Source: Blastocladiella emersonii ATCC 22665 (lineage: Eukaryota > Blastocladiomycota > Blastocladiomycetes > Blastocladiales > Blastocladiaceae). Taken from it: a stretch of DNA of 64,000 nt. The stretch is from positions 2,728,001 through 2,792,000 of the forward strand of contig JANHCV010000001.1 of NCBI GenBank assembly GCA_025594325.1. The letters run 5' to 3'. Below the pieces are notes generated by a model, which saw only the letters and a list, made by a program, of their open reading frames with translations, did not search any database and was not told the origin of the DNA. The first letter of the stretch is position 1; each line of letters starts with the position of its first letter. Of the stretch, positions 40,123 to 50,976 are shown in pieces. Both the position numbers and the translations under genes were made by a program.

Positions 40123-42754
40123 ATGTCGCCGGCGCCCGCTGCGGCCACTCCGGCCGCCATGGCCGCCCACCACGTCCCACCACGATCGGGGCCGTCTCGG
40201 GCGACTGCTGCTGCTGCTGCCGCTGCCGCCAAGTCCGCGGCCGCCGCCACCAAGCGCACGCCGGCTGCGGCCGCCCGCTCGGCCTACGTGCGCGCCGACG
40301 GTCTCGCGCGCCGCCGCTGGCGCCGTATGCTGCGCTGGCTTGGGATCCGTCGCCGCCCGCGCGCCGTGGTCTCCCGCTCCGCGTTCGCGCCGTGGTCGTG
40401 GCTCACGGGGGCCGCCGGCACCACGGTCCGTCGCGTCCTGGCCCTCAACGATCGCGACGTCGAGGACCTCAAGAAGCTGTTCCCGCCCGTGGCCTCGCTC
40501 ATCTCGATCCTGCTGGTCCTCGTCGGCCCGATCTTCATGCCCGCCGTCTACACGGCCGTGTGCTGCGCCTTCTTCTCGCTGATCTTGTTCGTCAACTACT
40601 CGCACATCTTCCGCTACGTCGCCGTCCTCTTCCGCTTGCGGAAGGTCGTGACCGAGTGGGGTACGGTCGTCCCATCACGGCTCGCGCCTTTATGCAGGCA
40701 GGCTCACCGTCCGCAACCCTGCCGCCGCCTTCCTGGCACGTGTAGCCGCCAACCCGCGCTCCAAGGTGCCCTTCCACCACGTCCACGCCGTGATCCTGCC
40801 GCAGTACCAGGAGCCGCTCCCGCTGCTCCGCAACACGCTGCGCCAGCTCGCCCGCCACCGCGCCGCGCGCGAGCACTACATCATTGTGCTGGCCATGGAG
40901 GCCGCCGAGGGCCCCGACGCCGAGACCAAGGCCGCCGCGCTGCGCGCCGAGTTTGGCGACCGGTTCCACACCGTCATGGCCACCATGCACCCGGCCAACC
41001 TCCCCGGCGAGTGCCGCGGCAAGGGCCCCAACGTGGCGTGGGCCGCCGACCAGGTCGACCGCCACGTCCGCGCCGCGGGCATCGACGCGTCGCGCGTCAT
41101 CCTGACCATCGCCGATGCCGACGCGGGCATCCCCGAGCTCTACTTCTGCGAGCTCGAGCGCGAGATGGCCGAGAACCCGGCCCACGGCGCGCGCCCGCTC
41201 GTCGACACCCAGTACCGCGTCTTCTGCCCGCCCATCTTCTTTGCCCGCAACACCACCGCCGTCCCCGCCGTCGTGCGCACCACCGACGCCGCGTGGTCCA
41301 TCGCATTTATGCAGAACCTCGGGTCCGCGCGCGGCCTGCACTTCCCGTGCTCGAGCTACTCGGTCACGCTCCCGCTCGCGCGCCACGTTGGCGGGTGGGA
41401 CACGACCGCCGACGCGATTGGCGAGGACATGCACATGTTCCTCAAGTGCTTCTACCACACGCGCGGTCTCGCCCGCGCTACGCCGATCCATGTCCCCATC
41501 AACCTCGCCAACGTCCAGGCCGCCACCTACTCGGGCACCCTCGCCTCGCGGTTCACCCAGGCGCGCCGCCACTTTGCCGGATCCGCCGACTCGCTGTACG
41601 CGCTGCGCCACACGTTCTGGCCCGAGGCCCAGGGCCCGCTCTCGCCCGCGCTGCCCACGCGCGCCAACCCGCAGGGCCACTGCGTCGTCGTGCCGGCGGC
41701 GGGCGACGCGGACGAGGACGACGAGGATCTCGACGAGCTCGACTTTGCCGCCGCCGACGACGCCGAGACCGGGTCCGTGTCGTCGGTCGTCTACGACTAC
41801 GGCAGCTACCAGTTCGACCGCGTGCTCCTTCTCCTGCACGTCTTCGAGGCGCATCTCGTCCCCGCGACCACCTGGCTCGCGCTGCTCGGTCTCCCTATCG
41901 TGCCGCTCACCAACCCGACGCTCGCCGCCACCCCCGCGTTCGCGACCTACCTGACCACCCTCTCCATCTTCATGCTCCTGCCGTACCTGTCCATGGTGCT
42001 GCTGTACGAGTACGCGCACCGGCTCCTCGCTCGCACCGGCATGCTCGGCGACGATCTCGCCGCCGCGCGCGCCACGCGCCACTGGTCGCACGTCTTTGAC
42101 TGGCTCCTGCTCCCGATCAGCGCCATCGCGTACGTCGCCGCCCCCGCCACGTCGCACTGCGCCAACGTGTTCCGCATCCTCGTCCTCCGCCGCGGCGCCA
42201 AGGAGTTCACGTACGTGGTCGCCGAGAAGGGGCTCGTGTCGTCGTCCGACGACGATACCATCGCGCTCGAGTCGGTCGCGGTCGCGCCCACGGTCCCGCC
42301 AGTACCCGTCGCGGGTGCTGCTTCGAGCCGTCCCGCGGGTCTCGCTCGGCCGTCAGCGCCGCTCTCGGACGCGGACTCGGCCGTCGGCGACGACGATTCC
42401 GGGTTCAGCTCCATCTCGGCCGCCTCGACGCCCGGCGCCGCGCTGTCGCCCTCGCCAGCACCACCGGGCGCAGTCCCGCTGCTCCCGCCAGCGCTCTCGG
42501 GGATCGATGCGCTCTCGCCGCTCATCCGCGACAGCCGGCGCGGGCACTCCAAGCAGGCGTCGACCGACTCGGGATTCGCAGAACTCGACGCGGCAAGGGA
42601 CCGGTCCGCGGCCGCCGCGCGGTGGGTGGCGCGCGTCGCGTCGCTGCTTGAGTCCTCGTCGCCGCGGGATCCCGAGTCGTCGCCATCGCCGCAGCAGCAG
42701 CGACATCCGGCGGCGGCGGGGATCCCCGCCAGCGCGGCGCCAGTGACTGTATAG
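40123..42754 (+). CDS. Membrane family-2 glycosyltransferase (chitin/cellulose-synthase-like fold)
   Basis: Two exons, join(40123..40660,40746..42754), 848 residues in phase. The N-terminus is Ala-rich, followed by two membrane helices (LISILLVLVGPIFMPAVY and a second to LFVNYSHIFRYV, about 130-165). The catalytic region has HAVILPQYQEPLPLLRNTL, CRGKGPNVAWAADQV, the DxD-like DADAGIPELYF and the acid/base GEDMHMFLKCFY. In place of QxxRW there is RFTQARRHFAG, a variant of the processive GT2 signature. More membrane helices follow (about 560-690), then a disordered Ser-rich tail. Sugar and acceptor are unknown. It is not a standard chitin synthase, which would have QRRRW. A role in wall or capsule polysaccharide is plausible. 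Confidence 0.8.
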
Positions 42755-42865
42755 AATGGCGCCCCAAGATGACGGACGGAAATTGTTACCTTCTTTTTGA
42801 TATAGTTTGATCGTTTTATGCACGAGTAACTAGTCATGGTGGGCCCGCCCTCGACGCAGCCCGCG

Positions 42866-43992
42866 CTACACGAGCTGCGACGTGATGTACGCGATGAGCG
42901 CGAGCAGGATGCACAGCAGCACGCAGTTGACGAGGAACTTGTCGCCCTTCATGACACCGTCCAGCGCTTCCTTCATCTTGAGGTTCACGTTCTGGACGTG
43001 CTCGTTGGCCTTGTCGACCTTGGCATCGATCGTGTCCAGCATCTCGTTCTGCTTGTCGAGCTCGTCGCCCATCTGGATCGCAATCTGCTTGATCACCTGC
43101 ACGCCCGCCGAGATCTCGTCGAGCTCCTGGTCAATGTCCATGTTGCGCTGCCGGATCAGCGCCAGGTCCTCGGCCACCTCGATGTCGGGCAGCTCCTGAG
43201 AACCCGACGACGCGCCACCTGGGCCTGGTGGCGCCATGCCCGGCGACACGCTGCTCGCGCCCGCGGCAAACTTGTTGAACTCTACACGAAGCGAACGAGT
43301 CGGGTCAGACTTGACGATGGCCATGGTCAAGCGCAGCGACACGTACTCAGCGCGCTGCTTGGAGACGTGGCCCCGCCAATCCCGCTGCTGACGAACAGGT
43401 TGGCTCGGTCGCCGGCGAGCTTATCGTTGAACCGCGCGCGGTCGAGGTTCTCGCACTCTTCGAGGTGCTGGTTGCACAGCTGCACAATCTCCTTGCGCGA
43501 GTCGAGGATCTCCTGCAGGTCGGGCTTGTTCTTGCCCTTGATCTACCATGGCCGCGAAGTGTCAGAGCCATGGCCGGTTCGGGTGCAAGTGCGAGGGGAA
43601 TGTGTGTACCTTCTTCTCGGCCTTCTTCACGATCCCGTCGAGCACCGTGATGTCCTCCTTGATCGCCTTGAGCTGCGATCGGATCTTGAACGACATCTCG
43701 GCCGTCTCGGTCCCAGACCCAACGCCCTTCTTGGACGTCTTGTCGGCCTTGAGGATGTCGTTGCGCTGCTTGACCATCTGGACTCGTCGAGCGCGCGCAC
43801 AGTTCAGTAACGCGTCCACCCACGCCGTCGCGAGACACGGCTCCGCACCTCGCGCACGATCTTGACGTTGGCGGCAATCTGCTTCTTGACGCGCGTGAAC
43901 TCGTCGGCGTCGGGCTTCTCGGTCTGCTCCTGCGGGACGCAGGCCGCATGGATCACCGTCAACCGCTTCATGGCATCTTTCATGGACGTCAT
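42866..43992 (-). CDS. Qc-type SNARE, SYP7-like
   Basis: Four exons, complement(join(42866..43281,43347..43542,43610..43777,43849..43992)), 307 residues in phase. The SNARE helix is QRNMDIDQELDEISAGVQVI...LDTIDAKVDKANEHVQNVN, with Gln at the zero layer of the heptads. A C-terminal anchor (FLVNCVLLCILLALIAYI) follows with only four residues after it, so it is tail-anchored. The pattern of a long N-terminal helical region, then DIDQELDEIS and VDKANEHV, most resembles plant SYP71-73. Other Qc-SNAREs (Syntaxin-8, Tlg1, Use1) are alternatives. Upstream of the start lies a perfect 28-bp palindrome. Confidence 0.8.
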
Positions 43993-44270
43993 TTTGGCGG
44001 GCGGGCGGCGGGGTTGGTTCGTCTGTGTCTACGTTGCAGTGGGTGGTGGAAGTCGAGTCAAGAGTCCAGCTCCTGACTTTTGTGGTGCAGGGAGAGCGAG
44101 GGTCCGGGGTGAAGTGCCGAATCGGCCAGTGCGGGAGGAGGCGAGCGAGACGCGTCGCGCGACGCGTCTCGCGTCACATGATGTCTCCGCCGAAATGTCT
44201 CATGCCTCGCTTTCGCTTCACCTCGTCGCTTCGCCTCACATGCAAGTCCGATGCTGTTAGCGGAACGAGT
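43993..44270. promoter_or_regulatory. SNARE promoter with 28-bp perfect palindrome
   Basis: 278 bp between the SNARE start and the end of the MFS gene. Bases 44145-44158 (GCGAGACGCGTCGC) are followed immediately by their exact reverse complement at 44159-44172. The half-site contains ACGCGT, the core of the MluI cell-cycle box known in yeasts. The palindrome sits about 150 bp upstream of the start codon. Confidence 0.6.
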
Positions 44271-45786
44271 TTATACCTTGGCGAAGAACCGCCGGTCGAG
44301 CACGGCATAGCGGAGCCAGCCGAGACAAACTGCCGCGGCGCCACAGAACGCGACCGCGTAGAGGATGACCCACGAGTAGGTCCCCGCCGGGAGCGCAGGC
44401 GCCGGGTCGGCGGACGTGATGAGCAGCGCGGCGAGTGGTGGGCCGGCGAGGTGGCCCACGGCCTCGGCGCTGTACACGGCCCCGATCGACGCAGCGAGTG
44501 CGCGGACGCCAAACAGCTGTGCTGTGACGCTCGGCATCAGCGACGCGAGGCCGCCGCAGAAAAAACCGAACGCGGCCGCGAACGCGTAGAGGAGGACCAG
44601 GCTGTCGCCGGCGGGAAGCCACAGCGCGAGACACGTTGCCGCCGCGCTGAACGTCGAGAAGAGGTAGAGATTGACATTGCCGAGCCGGTCAGCGGCGCGG
44701 CCCATGGCGATCCGGCCCGTGATGGACGCGACGTTGATGACGGTGAGCATCGAGGTACCCGTTGCGCTCGGGAGGCCTTGCTTGACGCAGTACGCGGGCA
44801 CGAAGTAGTACGGGATGAGGTAGCCAAACGGCGACAGGAACACGCCCAGCATGAGCGCGCCGGCGCCCTTGAGCTCCTTGAACGGAGTGAGGTCGAAGGC
44901 AGACGCGAGCACGTCACGGAGCGACCGTGGCGGGTGCGGCACGACTCGGACACGGAGCATCGCGGCGGCGGCCAACTGAAACGCTCCGGCAACGAAGCCC
45001 GTGATGGCGAGAGTCCAGCGCACGCCGAGTGAGCGGAGCAAGACCTCGGTCCCGTTGGCGAAGGCGAGCCCGCCAACACCGGCTCCAGCGACGGCGATCC
45101 CCGTGACAAAGGAACGGCGCTCGAGCCACCACTGCGCTATGACAGCGACGGCGGGGAAGTACGAGACGGCACAACCCACGCCAACAACGATGCCCTGGGT
45201 GAGAATCAGGTGCCACACCTCGGTTGCGAGGGCGGCCGCGATCAAGTGTCCGCCAACAAGGATCACGGTGCCGATGAGGAGCATGCGGCGGTACCCGTAC
45301 GAGTCGGCGAGGCGGCCAGCGGGGGCGCCGATGAGGTACATGACGCCGAACGATGTGCTACCGACGAGCGCGACCGCGGCTGAGGTTGCGCGGCCGTCGG
45401 CGATCTCGGTCGAGCCGGGAAGGAAACGCTGCCAGATGCCGTACGAGTACTGGATTCCTGCGGAGGGGACGTGGGCACCGAATGTTATGTTGTGCGGTAA
45501 CTGTGCAGCGCTAGGGAGCGGAACGCGCACCGAGAGTGACAAAGTTGACAAGGAAGGAGCTCACGACGACGAGGACGGCGTCGCGACCGCCGTCCGGCGG
45601 CGGGTCCGCGGCTCCGAGTGGAGCGGACTCGTCGCTCTCGAGAGACAGCTTCTTCTGCGGCTGCTCGGCCTCGTCGCCGTGCTCGGCAGCAACGAGCGGC
45701 ACGAGATGGTCGTGGCCGTTCGATGATTGTTCCAGCGGGCGCTGATGGTCATCGAGGTCGCCGGGCGCAGCATCCATTTGATTCAT
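44271..45786 (-). CDS. MFS transporter, monocarboxylate-porter type
   Basis: Two exons, complement(join(44271..45457,45531..45786)), 480 residues in phase. The N-terminal about 65 residues are hydrophilic. TM1 (AVLVVVSSFLVNFVTLGIQYSYGIWQ) spans the intron. The loop-2/3 motif GAPAGRLADSYGYRRMLLIG is the MFS signature, followed by GVGCAVSYFPAVAVIAQWWLERRS, the monocarboxylate-transporter family block. The second half has GRIAMGRAADRLGN. Twelve segments in total and no long C-tail. Fungal Mch/Esb proteins are the nearest kin; the substrate is not predictable. Confidence 0.88.
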
Positions 45787-46685
45787 CGCAGCTAAGGAGC
45801 TAAGAGCGAGGAGAGAGAGGGCTGCCTCAACCGATGCGCAAGCTGCACCACAGCCAACAGCTGCAAAAATAAGCCTGCTGCAGCACGAGGCTGACGCGTT
45901 GCTGTCGTCTAGTCAGCGATCACGCGTCCCATCACGGACGTGACGCGCCAACTCGACACGAACGATCTGCCGTCACATCGCCCTCACGTAAGCTGAAGAG
46001 CGCTACACCTCGTGCTGGCACTAATGAACGCCAGTTGTAACTGAAGGCATACTGAGAGCAAGTACGACTGGCGGAAAACTTGTGTGACTTGCATCAAGTT
46101 GCTCGTACAGATCGGCCAAGGCCGAGGTCGCGAACCTTCCACACTCTTTCATCGTCGTCACCGCGTCTTCATGAGCCCTCGTTCAGGGCATGCACGCGCC
46201 ACGCGTAGCCGACGACGAGCCGGAGAGGGCCGAGGCGAGACGCGTTGTGCACCTCTCGCACGGACTCATGCCGCAAGCAGGCGCGAATCTCGCAACGGGC
46301 AGCGACCGAGCTGGCGGCAAGCCAAGGTACGCGATCTCATAGGCGAGCGCTAAATCGACGAGCCGTCAGCCGAGCTGCACGGGGCCGATCCATGGGACGA
46401 GCGGGAGCAGGCAGTGACGAGGGAAGCGAAGATGCGTGCTCTCGAGATGAGCTGCACGGTCATTTTACTCGGTGAGCGCCGACAACGACAAAGTTAAGGC
46501 CTGGCCGGTGAGCTCTCAAGTGAAGTAGCTGATCCGTGTCCATGTCGCCACGCGAGCTTCTCGGCTCAGCGGGAGGGGCCGGGCGAGCGCGAGGACGACG
46601 GGCCGAAAGGCGAGTACACAAGGCCGATCCATGAAGTCAGAAGGAACTCGAGCATGAGCATGCAGCGACGGTAGCGAGCACGATC
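45787..46685. other. Gene-free region with diverged repeat units
   Basis: No gene is supported. From about 46200 the sequence is a degenerate counterpart of 58446-58950 in inverted orientation. Conserved islands include AGCCGAGCTGCACGGGGCCG near 46370-46390 and TGCGTGCTCTC...GATGAGCTGCACG near 46432-46458. Two copies of GGCCGATCCATG (about 46385 and 46623), each followed by a GAGCAGGCAGTGACGA-like block, suggest a tandem unit of about 235 bp. Confidence 0.5.
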
Positions 46686-47416
46686 GTGAGTGATGCACGG
46701 CTGTGGCGGCGCCAGCGACGACGATGACGGGGAGAGGACGGGACCCGTTCAGAAAATCACGTCGGCGAAGGGCCCGAGGAACACGTTGTTCGGCGCGCGC
46801 CAAGACTCGGGGAGGGTGTGCGAGATCCGCGAGAGGGACCGACAAGGGCGGAGCGCAGGACGATGACGGAGGTGGTGCCAGCTCCATGTGTCTCCTCCGA
46901 GCAGCGGGCGCGCGAGCGAGCCCGGGCGGGTCCATGTGGGAGAGGCGGCGATCTCCAACAAACCATCGAGCGAGGCCGAACGAGGCGGGTGTGGAAAAAA
47001 AGGCGGAACGAGTGCGGAGCGGTTTGCGGCGCGCCACACGTTTTCTGGGCCGGTCGGCTCGCGGACCTCGCGGCGCGGCGCGGCGGCATGGAACACGTTG
47101 AGGCGCGCCCGTGCGGCGGCGCCATGGTTCGCTGCCGCCGCCGCCGCACTGTGGCGCAATCCTCGCCGCGTGGCGGAAAGCACGCACGCACGCACGCGAA
47201 CGAGGGAAACGTGTTTCTGAAGGGCCAAACGAGCGGGCCGCGCGCCCTCGCAGCCCCGCGTCCACGCCAGCACGCCGGCCCGCACACGGCTTCACGCCAG
47301 AGCCCTCCGGGACGGGACCGCACGCGCCGCGTGTGTGCGGCAGTGCGCATGCTATACGCCACGAGGGGAGCACGCGTGGTCCGCTCGCCCTCGAGCTCGA
47401 TCCTCCGCAGCAAAAG

Positions 47417-47424
47417 TATAAGTA
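47417..47424 (+). promoter_or_regulatory. TATA-like box of the left MFS gene copy
   Basis: TATAAGTA within AAAAGTATAAGTAGAGCGG, 167 bp upstream of the ATG at 47591. It is unusually AT-rich for its surroundings, and the same site occurs in the right arm. Confidence 0.5.
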
Positions 47425-47590
47425 GAGCGGCCGCCCCCCGCCCATCCCGGCTGCCGAGTCTCCTCGTCCGGATCTACCTCGCTACGCTTCACCCACTAGA
47501 GATCAGCACGGCCATCACCCACTCGCCCGCGCTCTCGCTCGCCCCCGCCCTCCCGTAAGAACCCCACCCGCATCGCGCGCATCACCAACC

Positions 47591-49153
47591 ATGGGCGTCT
47601 ACGACGGTTTCTCCAGCTCGGAGAAGAAGAACCTCACCATCTACATTGGTGGCATCATGTTCTACAAGTTCGCGCTCGAGACGCTGACGGGCTGCATGTC
47701 CAACATCGTGCTCAACCGCTACAAGGTCGCGCCCGCCGCCACCTGGGGCGCCGTCGTGTCGGTCAACTACGCGTGCCAGTCGATTGGCTCGCTGCTCGTG
47801 TCGCCGCTCATCAAGCGCTGGCCCACTTCGCGCGTGCTCGCCACGTCCATCTTCCTGTTCGGCCTCATCGTCGCCATCATCCCGATCCTCGAGGCCGTCA
47901 ACGGCGGCGGCTCGACGGGCCTCGGCGACGAGAAGAACTACAAGAACGGCAGCTGGGACCCCTTCCTCGTCGCCATCCTGTTCCCCATTGTCGGTATCTT
48001 CCACGGCATCATCGAGCTGATCCGCCGCGTCATCCCGCGCGACATTGTCGGCTCGGACCCGTCCAAGCTCAAGCGCATGGACTCGACGGTGCACATCTTC
48101 TACGAGACGGCCGGCACGCTCGGCGCGCTGCTCTCCAAGTACTGGATCGCCTACTTCAACTACGCCTACTCGCTGGCCCTGATCCCGATCGCCTTCACGG
48201 GCGCTGCCATGATCTGGTCGCGCATCAAGGACGCGACGAGCGAGGCGTACGAGGGCCCGTCCAAGACCAAGCGCGTCTCGGGCAACATTGTCTCCGAGTT
48301 CTTCGCCATCGTCAAGGCCTTCTTCTACTCGGTCTGGGTCGGCCTCAAGCTCGTGTGCACCAACCGGTCGCTCGTGTGGCTCATCCCCGCCTACACGCTG
48401 CCCCTCGTCCTGCACCGGTACCTCGAGAACGTGCTGTTCGCGCACTACGCCAATTTCGCGCTGTCGACGGGCTCGTACCAGCAGCTCCTCGTCTCGGGCT
48501 CCAACTTTGGCGAGCTGTGCGGCGCCGCCTTTGTCCTCTTCTTCGCCGACGCCGTCAAGACGCCCATCCCGTGGCTGCGCCTCGACGCCATCATGCTGCT
48601 CGTCGTTTGGATCTTCCCGCTCGCGTCGCCGTTCGAGAACATTGAGGGCTGGGTCTGGTTCCTCGCCGCCATCATGATCCCCGTCTCCATGGGCTGGGCC
48701 GCCGGCGACGTGTCGCTCGTCGCGTACGTGCAGTCGCGCCTCGCCAAGATCGAGGACTCGGAGGCGACCGTGTCGCCGCTCGGCTCGGTCATGTCGTTCC
48801 TCTACGTGCTGTACATTGTCATCTTCGCCGTCGTCAACACGGCCATTGGCAAGGTGCAGGACTCGTTCGTCGCCGACCTGCTCAAGAAGTACGGCTCGGC
48901 CAAGAAGTTCCCCAAGCTCGCCGGCCTCAAGCCGACGCAGGACGCCATGTTCTACACGGCCGGCCTCGTCATGACGTGCTGCGGTGTCGTCGTGCTCCTC
49001 TCGACCTTCATCCCCAAGGGCTCGCTCGCCTTCAACCCCGACAACCTCGACGACGCCGAGGACGACCGTGCCCTCGCCCAGCAGCTCGAGCACGACAAGG
49101 CCTCGGAGACGGCTAAGGACCGCAAGGAGATGATCGAGGCCATGGTCGCGTAA
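47591..49153 (+). CDS. MFS-like 12-helix membrane protein, copy 1
   Basis: Single exon, 520 residues, with start at ATGGGCGTCTACGACGG. Hydrophobic segments include IYIGGIMFYKFALETLTG, NYACQSIGSLLVSPLIKRW, VLATSIFLFGLIVAIIPIL, FLVAILFPIVGIFHGIIELI and about seven more, with a central hydrophilic loop (about 200-220) as in the major facilitator fold. The PLIKRWPTSRVL segment sits where the MFS loop-2/3 motif would be. The C-tail is charged (DNLDDAEDDRALAQQLEHDK). Substrate is unknown. Unlike most genes here it has no intron and carries a TATA-like box. An identical copy lies at 55978-57540 in opposite orientation, so two doses are present and converge on the spacer. Confidence 0.85.
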   Translation: MGVYDGFSSSEKKNLTIYIGGIMFYKFALETLTGCMSNIVLNRYKVAPAATWGAVVSVNYACQSIGSLLVSPLIKRWPTSRVLATSIFLFGLIVAIIPILEAVNGGGSTGLGDEKNYKNGSWDPFLVAILFPIVGIFHGIIELIRRVIPRDIVGSDPSKLKRMDSTVHIFYETAGTLGALLSKYWIAYFNYAYSLALIPIAFTGAAMIWSRIKDATSEAYEGPSKTKRVSGNIVSEFFAIVKAFFYSVWVGLKLVCTNRSLVWLIPAYTLPLVLHRYLENVLFAHYANFALSTGSYQQLLVSGSNFGELCGAAFVLFFADAVKTPIPWLRLDAIMLLVVWIFPLASPFENIEGWVWFLAAIMIPVSMGWAAGDVSLVAYVQSRLAKIEDSEATVSPLGSVMSFLYVLYIVIFAVVNTAIGKVQDSFVADLLKKYGSAKKFPKLAGLKPTQDAMFYTAGLVMTCCGVVVLLSTFIPKGSLAFNPDNLDDAEDDRALAQQLEHDKASETAKDRKEMIEAMVA

Positions 49154-50294
49154 AAGCGGCGCCCGCCTCCTCGCCTCGTTCGCTCGCTCACTTTTTCTCT
49201 CCTCCCTCGGTGTGACCCCCCCCCCTCCCTCATCCTGTCGTGCTTCGTGTGCTTGCTCGCCGCTGCGTTGGCCATCTCCTCGCTCAACGCAGCCTGCGGC
49301 GGCGGCGCGTGCGCGGCATCCACTCTCCTCTCCTCCCTGCTCAACTTTTTTGGTGTGATCGGCGGCAGTGCGCCTGGATCGCAAAGTGATATATAGACCG
49401 TTTTTGTGCTACTACTCTACACTTGTCTTCCGTGTGCTTGTGCCTCAACATCTGCTCTCGCGACGCGAGCATTGAAGTTGTTGCTCGCGAGCGCTCAGCG
49501 CGCCGCACCGCGTGTTCCGTTGAGCGAGCAAGAATATCGCCAAAGAAGCTCGGGATACGCCATGTACGATAGACGCAATGCGTGCGGTGCAAAGGGGATC
49601 AGCCGACAAGGGCGGTGGCGGCCACCGAGGGCGTGGGCCGCGATGCCCGCGCGGTCACGCCGACATGAGCGACGCGCGTCAAGACAGACGCGAGCGCTGA
49701 TCCCTGCAGCTCGCAGCACGTGACACGACTTAGACGTCTAAATTCACGATGCATCAGAATATTTTTTTCTGAGCATCGGATCGTCATCAGGGACCCTCAG
49801 GGACCACGTACATGCAAAAGTCTCCGAGTCGAAGTGTCGGGGTGTCGAGAAGTCGTCCGGCCGTGCAAAGTTGAAAAAAACTTTTGGTTTTGGTCGTTCG
49901 GACGATCTCGCGCCAATCCTGCACGTAAGACTTGGCTTCTTGAATCACACCATGTCGCCGATCCGGCCGAAACTTTGCGTATGAGCATCATATGTGTCTG
50001 AAGCTATTTTAGCGTCGAGAAAGTAATTTTGCAAATTTATGTGAGCCCGCTGCAGCGATGGGTCAACTTAGCTCACGTATTCGAGCGGCCATCGTGCGCG
50101 TCGGCGGCCATCACGCGCGGCCATCACGCGTGTGTTCGCTCGCTCGCGTTCTTGCTTCCCCGTTACCTTGCGCATCTCATCGCTCATGAACAGCGAGACA
50201 CTGGAAGCCGAATGATGCAGGAGAACGCTCGGCCACACCCCAAGTGTAACAACTTCACGCCCGAACGGCGCGCTCACCCGCGTGATGGATCGGC
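49154..50294. other. Downstream part of left arm, AT-richer, no gene
   Basis: 1.1 kb. It begins with a C8 run and T-rich 3' UTR-like sequence. From about 49725 to 50060 it is clearly richer in A/T than its surroundings, with TCAGAATATTTTTTTCTGAG near 49755 (a small palindrome) and AAAAAAACTTTTGGTTTT near 49875. This may be a decayed mobile element, but no terminal repeats or coding remnants are recognisable. Confidence 0.4.
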
Positions 50295-50930
50295 ACGGTT
50301 GAACGCGTCGTGGGCGGCGTGTGCCGCATTCTCTCTCCTCTCGTTCCCGAACACGCTCACGCACACGCCATGAAGCGCGACCTGCGCCTCCCAAACAGTT
50401 GCTGCATTATGGCGCAACAGGTTGCACGGACTCGACCCGGAACGCGACGCGGCCCGAACGCGACGCGGCGCTTCCCTCTCTGCGGTCTCGACCGACGCCA
50501 CGCCGTCGTTGTCGGCTCCGTCGGCGCCGGCTTGGCCTCGGCCTCGGCCGTCTTCGTCGGCGCCGTGTCGGCCGTGTCCATGTCCCAACGGTGCTGCGGC
50601 ATGGAAGATGGTTTCCGGCATTGAGCATCGCATGAACGATACGCAATAATCGCCTTGCCGCACCGATCCTGCTGCGACCGTGCCCGCGCCCCTCGGTCCC
50701 GGTTTGGTTCGGTCGTGCTGCCGTTGCTGTCACTCGACCATTTCTCTCGGACGCGCTCTACGTCTGACGCGACCAGCAGCGCCGAGGCCGTCATTCCCCG
50801 CTCTTCTCTCGCGGGCAGAGGCGGTTGACGCACACCTGATCCGCCGGAGCTTGATTCGCGCCGTCTGAACCGTTCGTACTCGCGAGTCCGATCCGATCGA
50901 TCACGGCCCCAGTATGAGAGCACCCCCTCA

Positions 50931-50976
50931 CTTCACTTCACTTCACTTCACTTCACTTCACTTCACTTCACTTCAC
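50931..50976. repeat. CTTCA pentanucleotide microsatellite
   Basis: Nine consecutive CTTCA units. Pure pentamer tracts like this are prone to length change. Confidence 0.8.

Larger units (their letters stand above)
46686..50294 (+). repeat. Left arm of large inverted duplication (3,609 bp)
   Basis: Every base compared pairs with 54837-58445 in reverse complement (coordinates sum to 105131). The outer boundary is at GTGAGTGATGCACGG. Outside it the counterpart has a 4-base GTAA insertion and then only patchy similarity. The inner boundary is at GATGGATCGGC, after which the two sides are unrelated. No length difference accumulates over 3.6 kb, and translations in all frames agree between arms. 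It contains one complete MFS-like gene with its promoter and a 1.1-kb AT-richer downstream region. Confidence 0.92.

Noticed and set aside
40123-42754. Chitin synthase
   Set aside because: The QRRRW signature and the chitin-synthase N-terminal domains are absent. Only the general GT2 fold is supported.
46120-46150. tRNA-like AGGTCGCGAACCT stem
   Set aside because: The loop lacks the TTCRA consensus and no matching acceptor or anticodon arms are present.
47582-49384. 600-codon open frame antisense to the MFS-like gene (and its mirror at 55747-57549)
   Set aside because: It is a mirror of GC-rich codon usage on the real gene, is Arg/Glu/His-rich with no hydrophobic core or family, and the sense protein has clear membrane helices.
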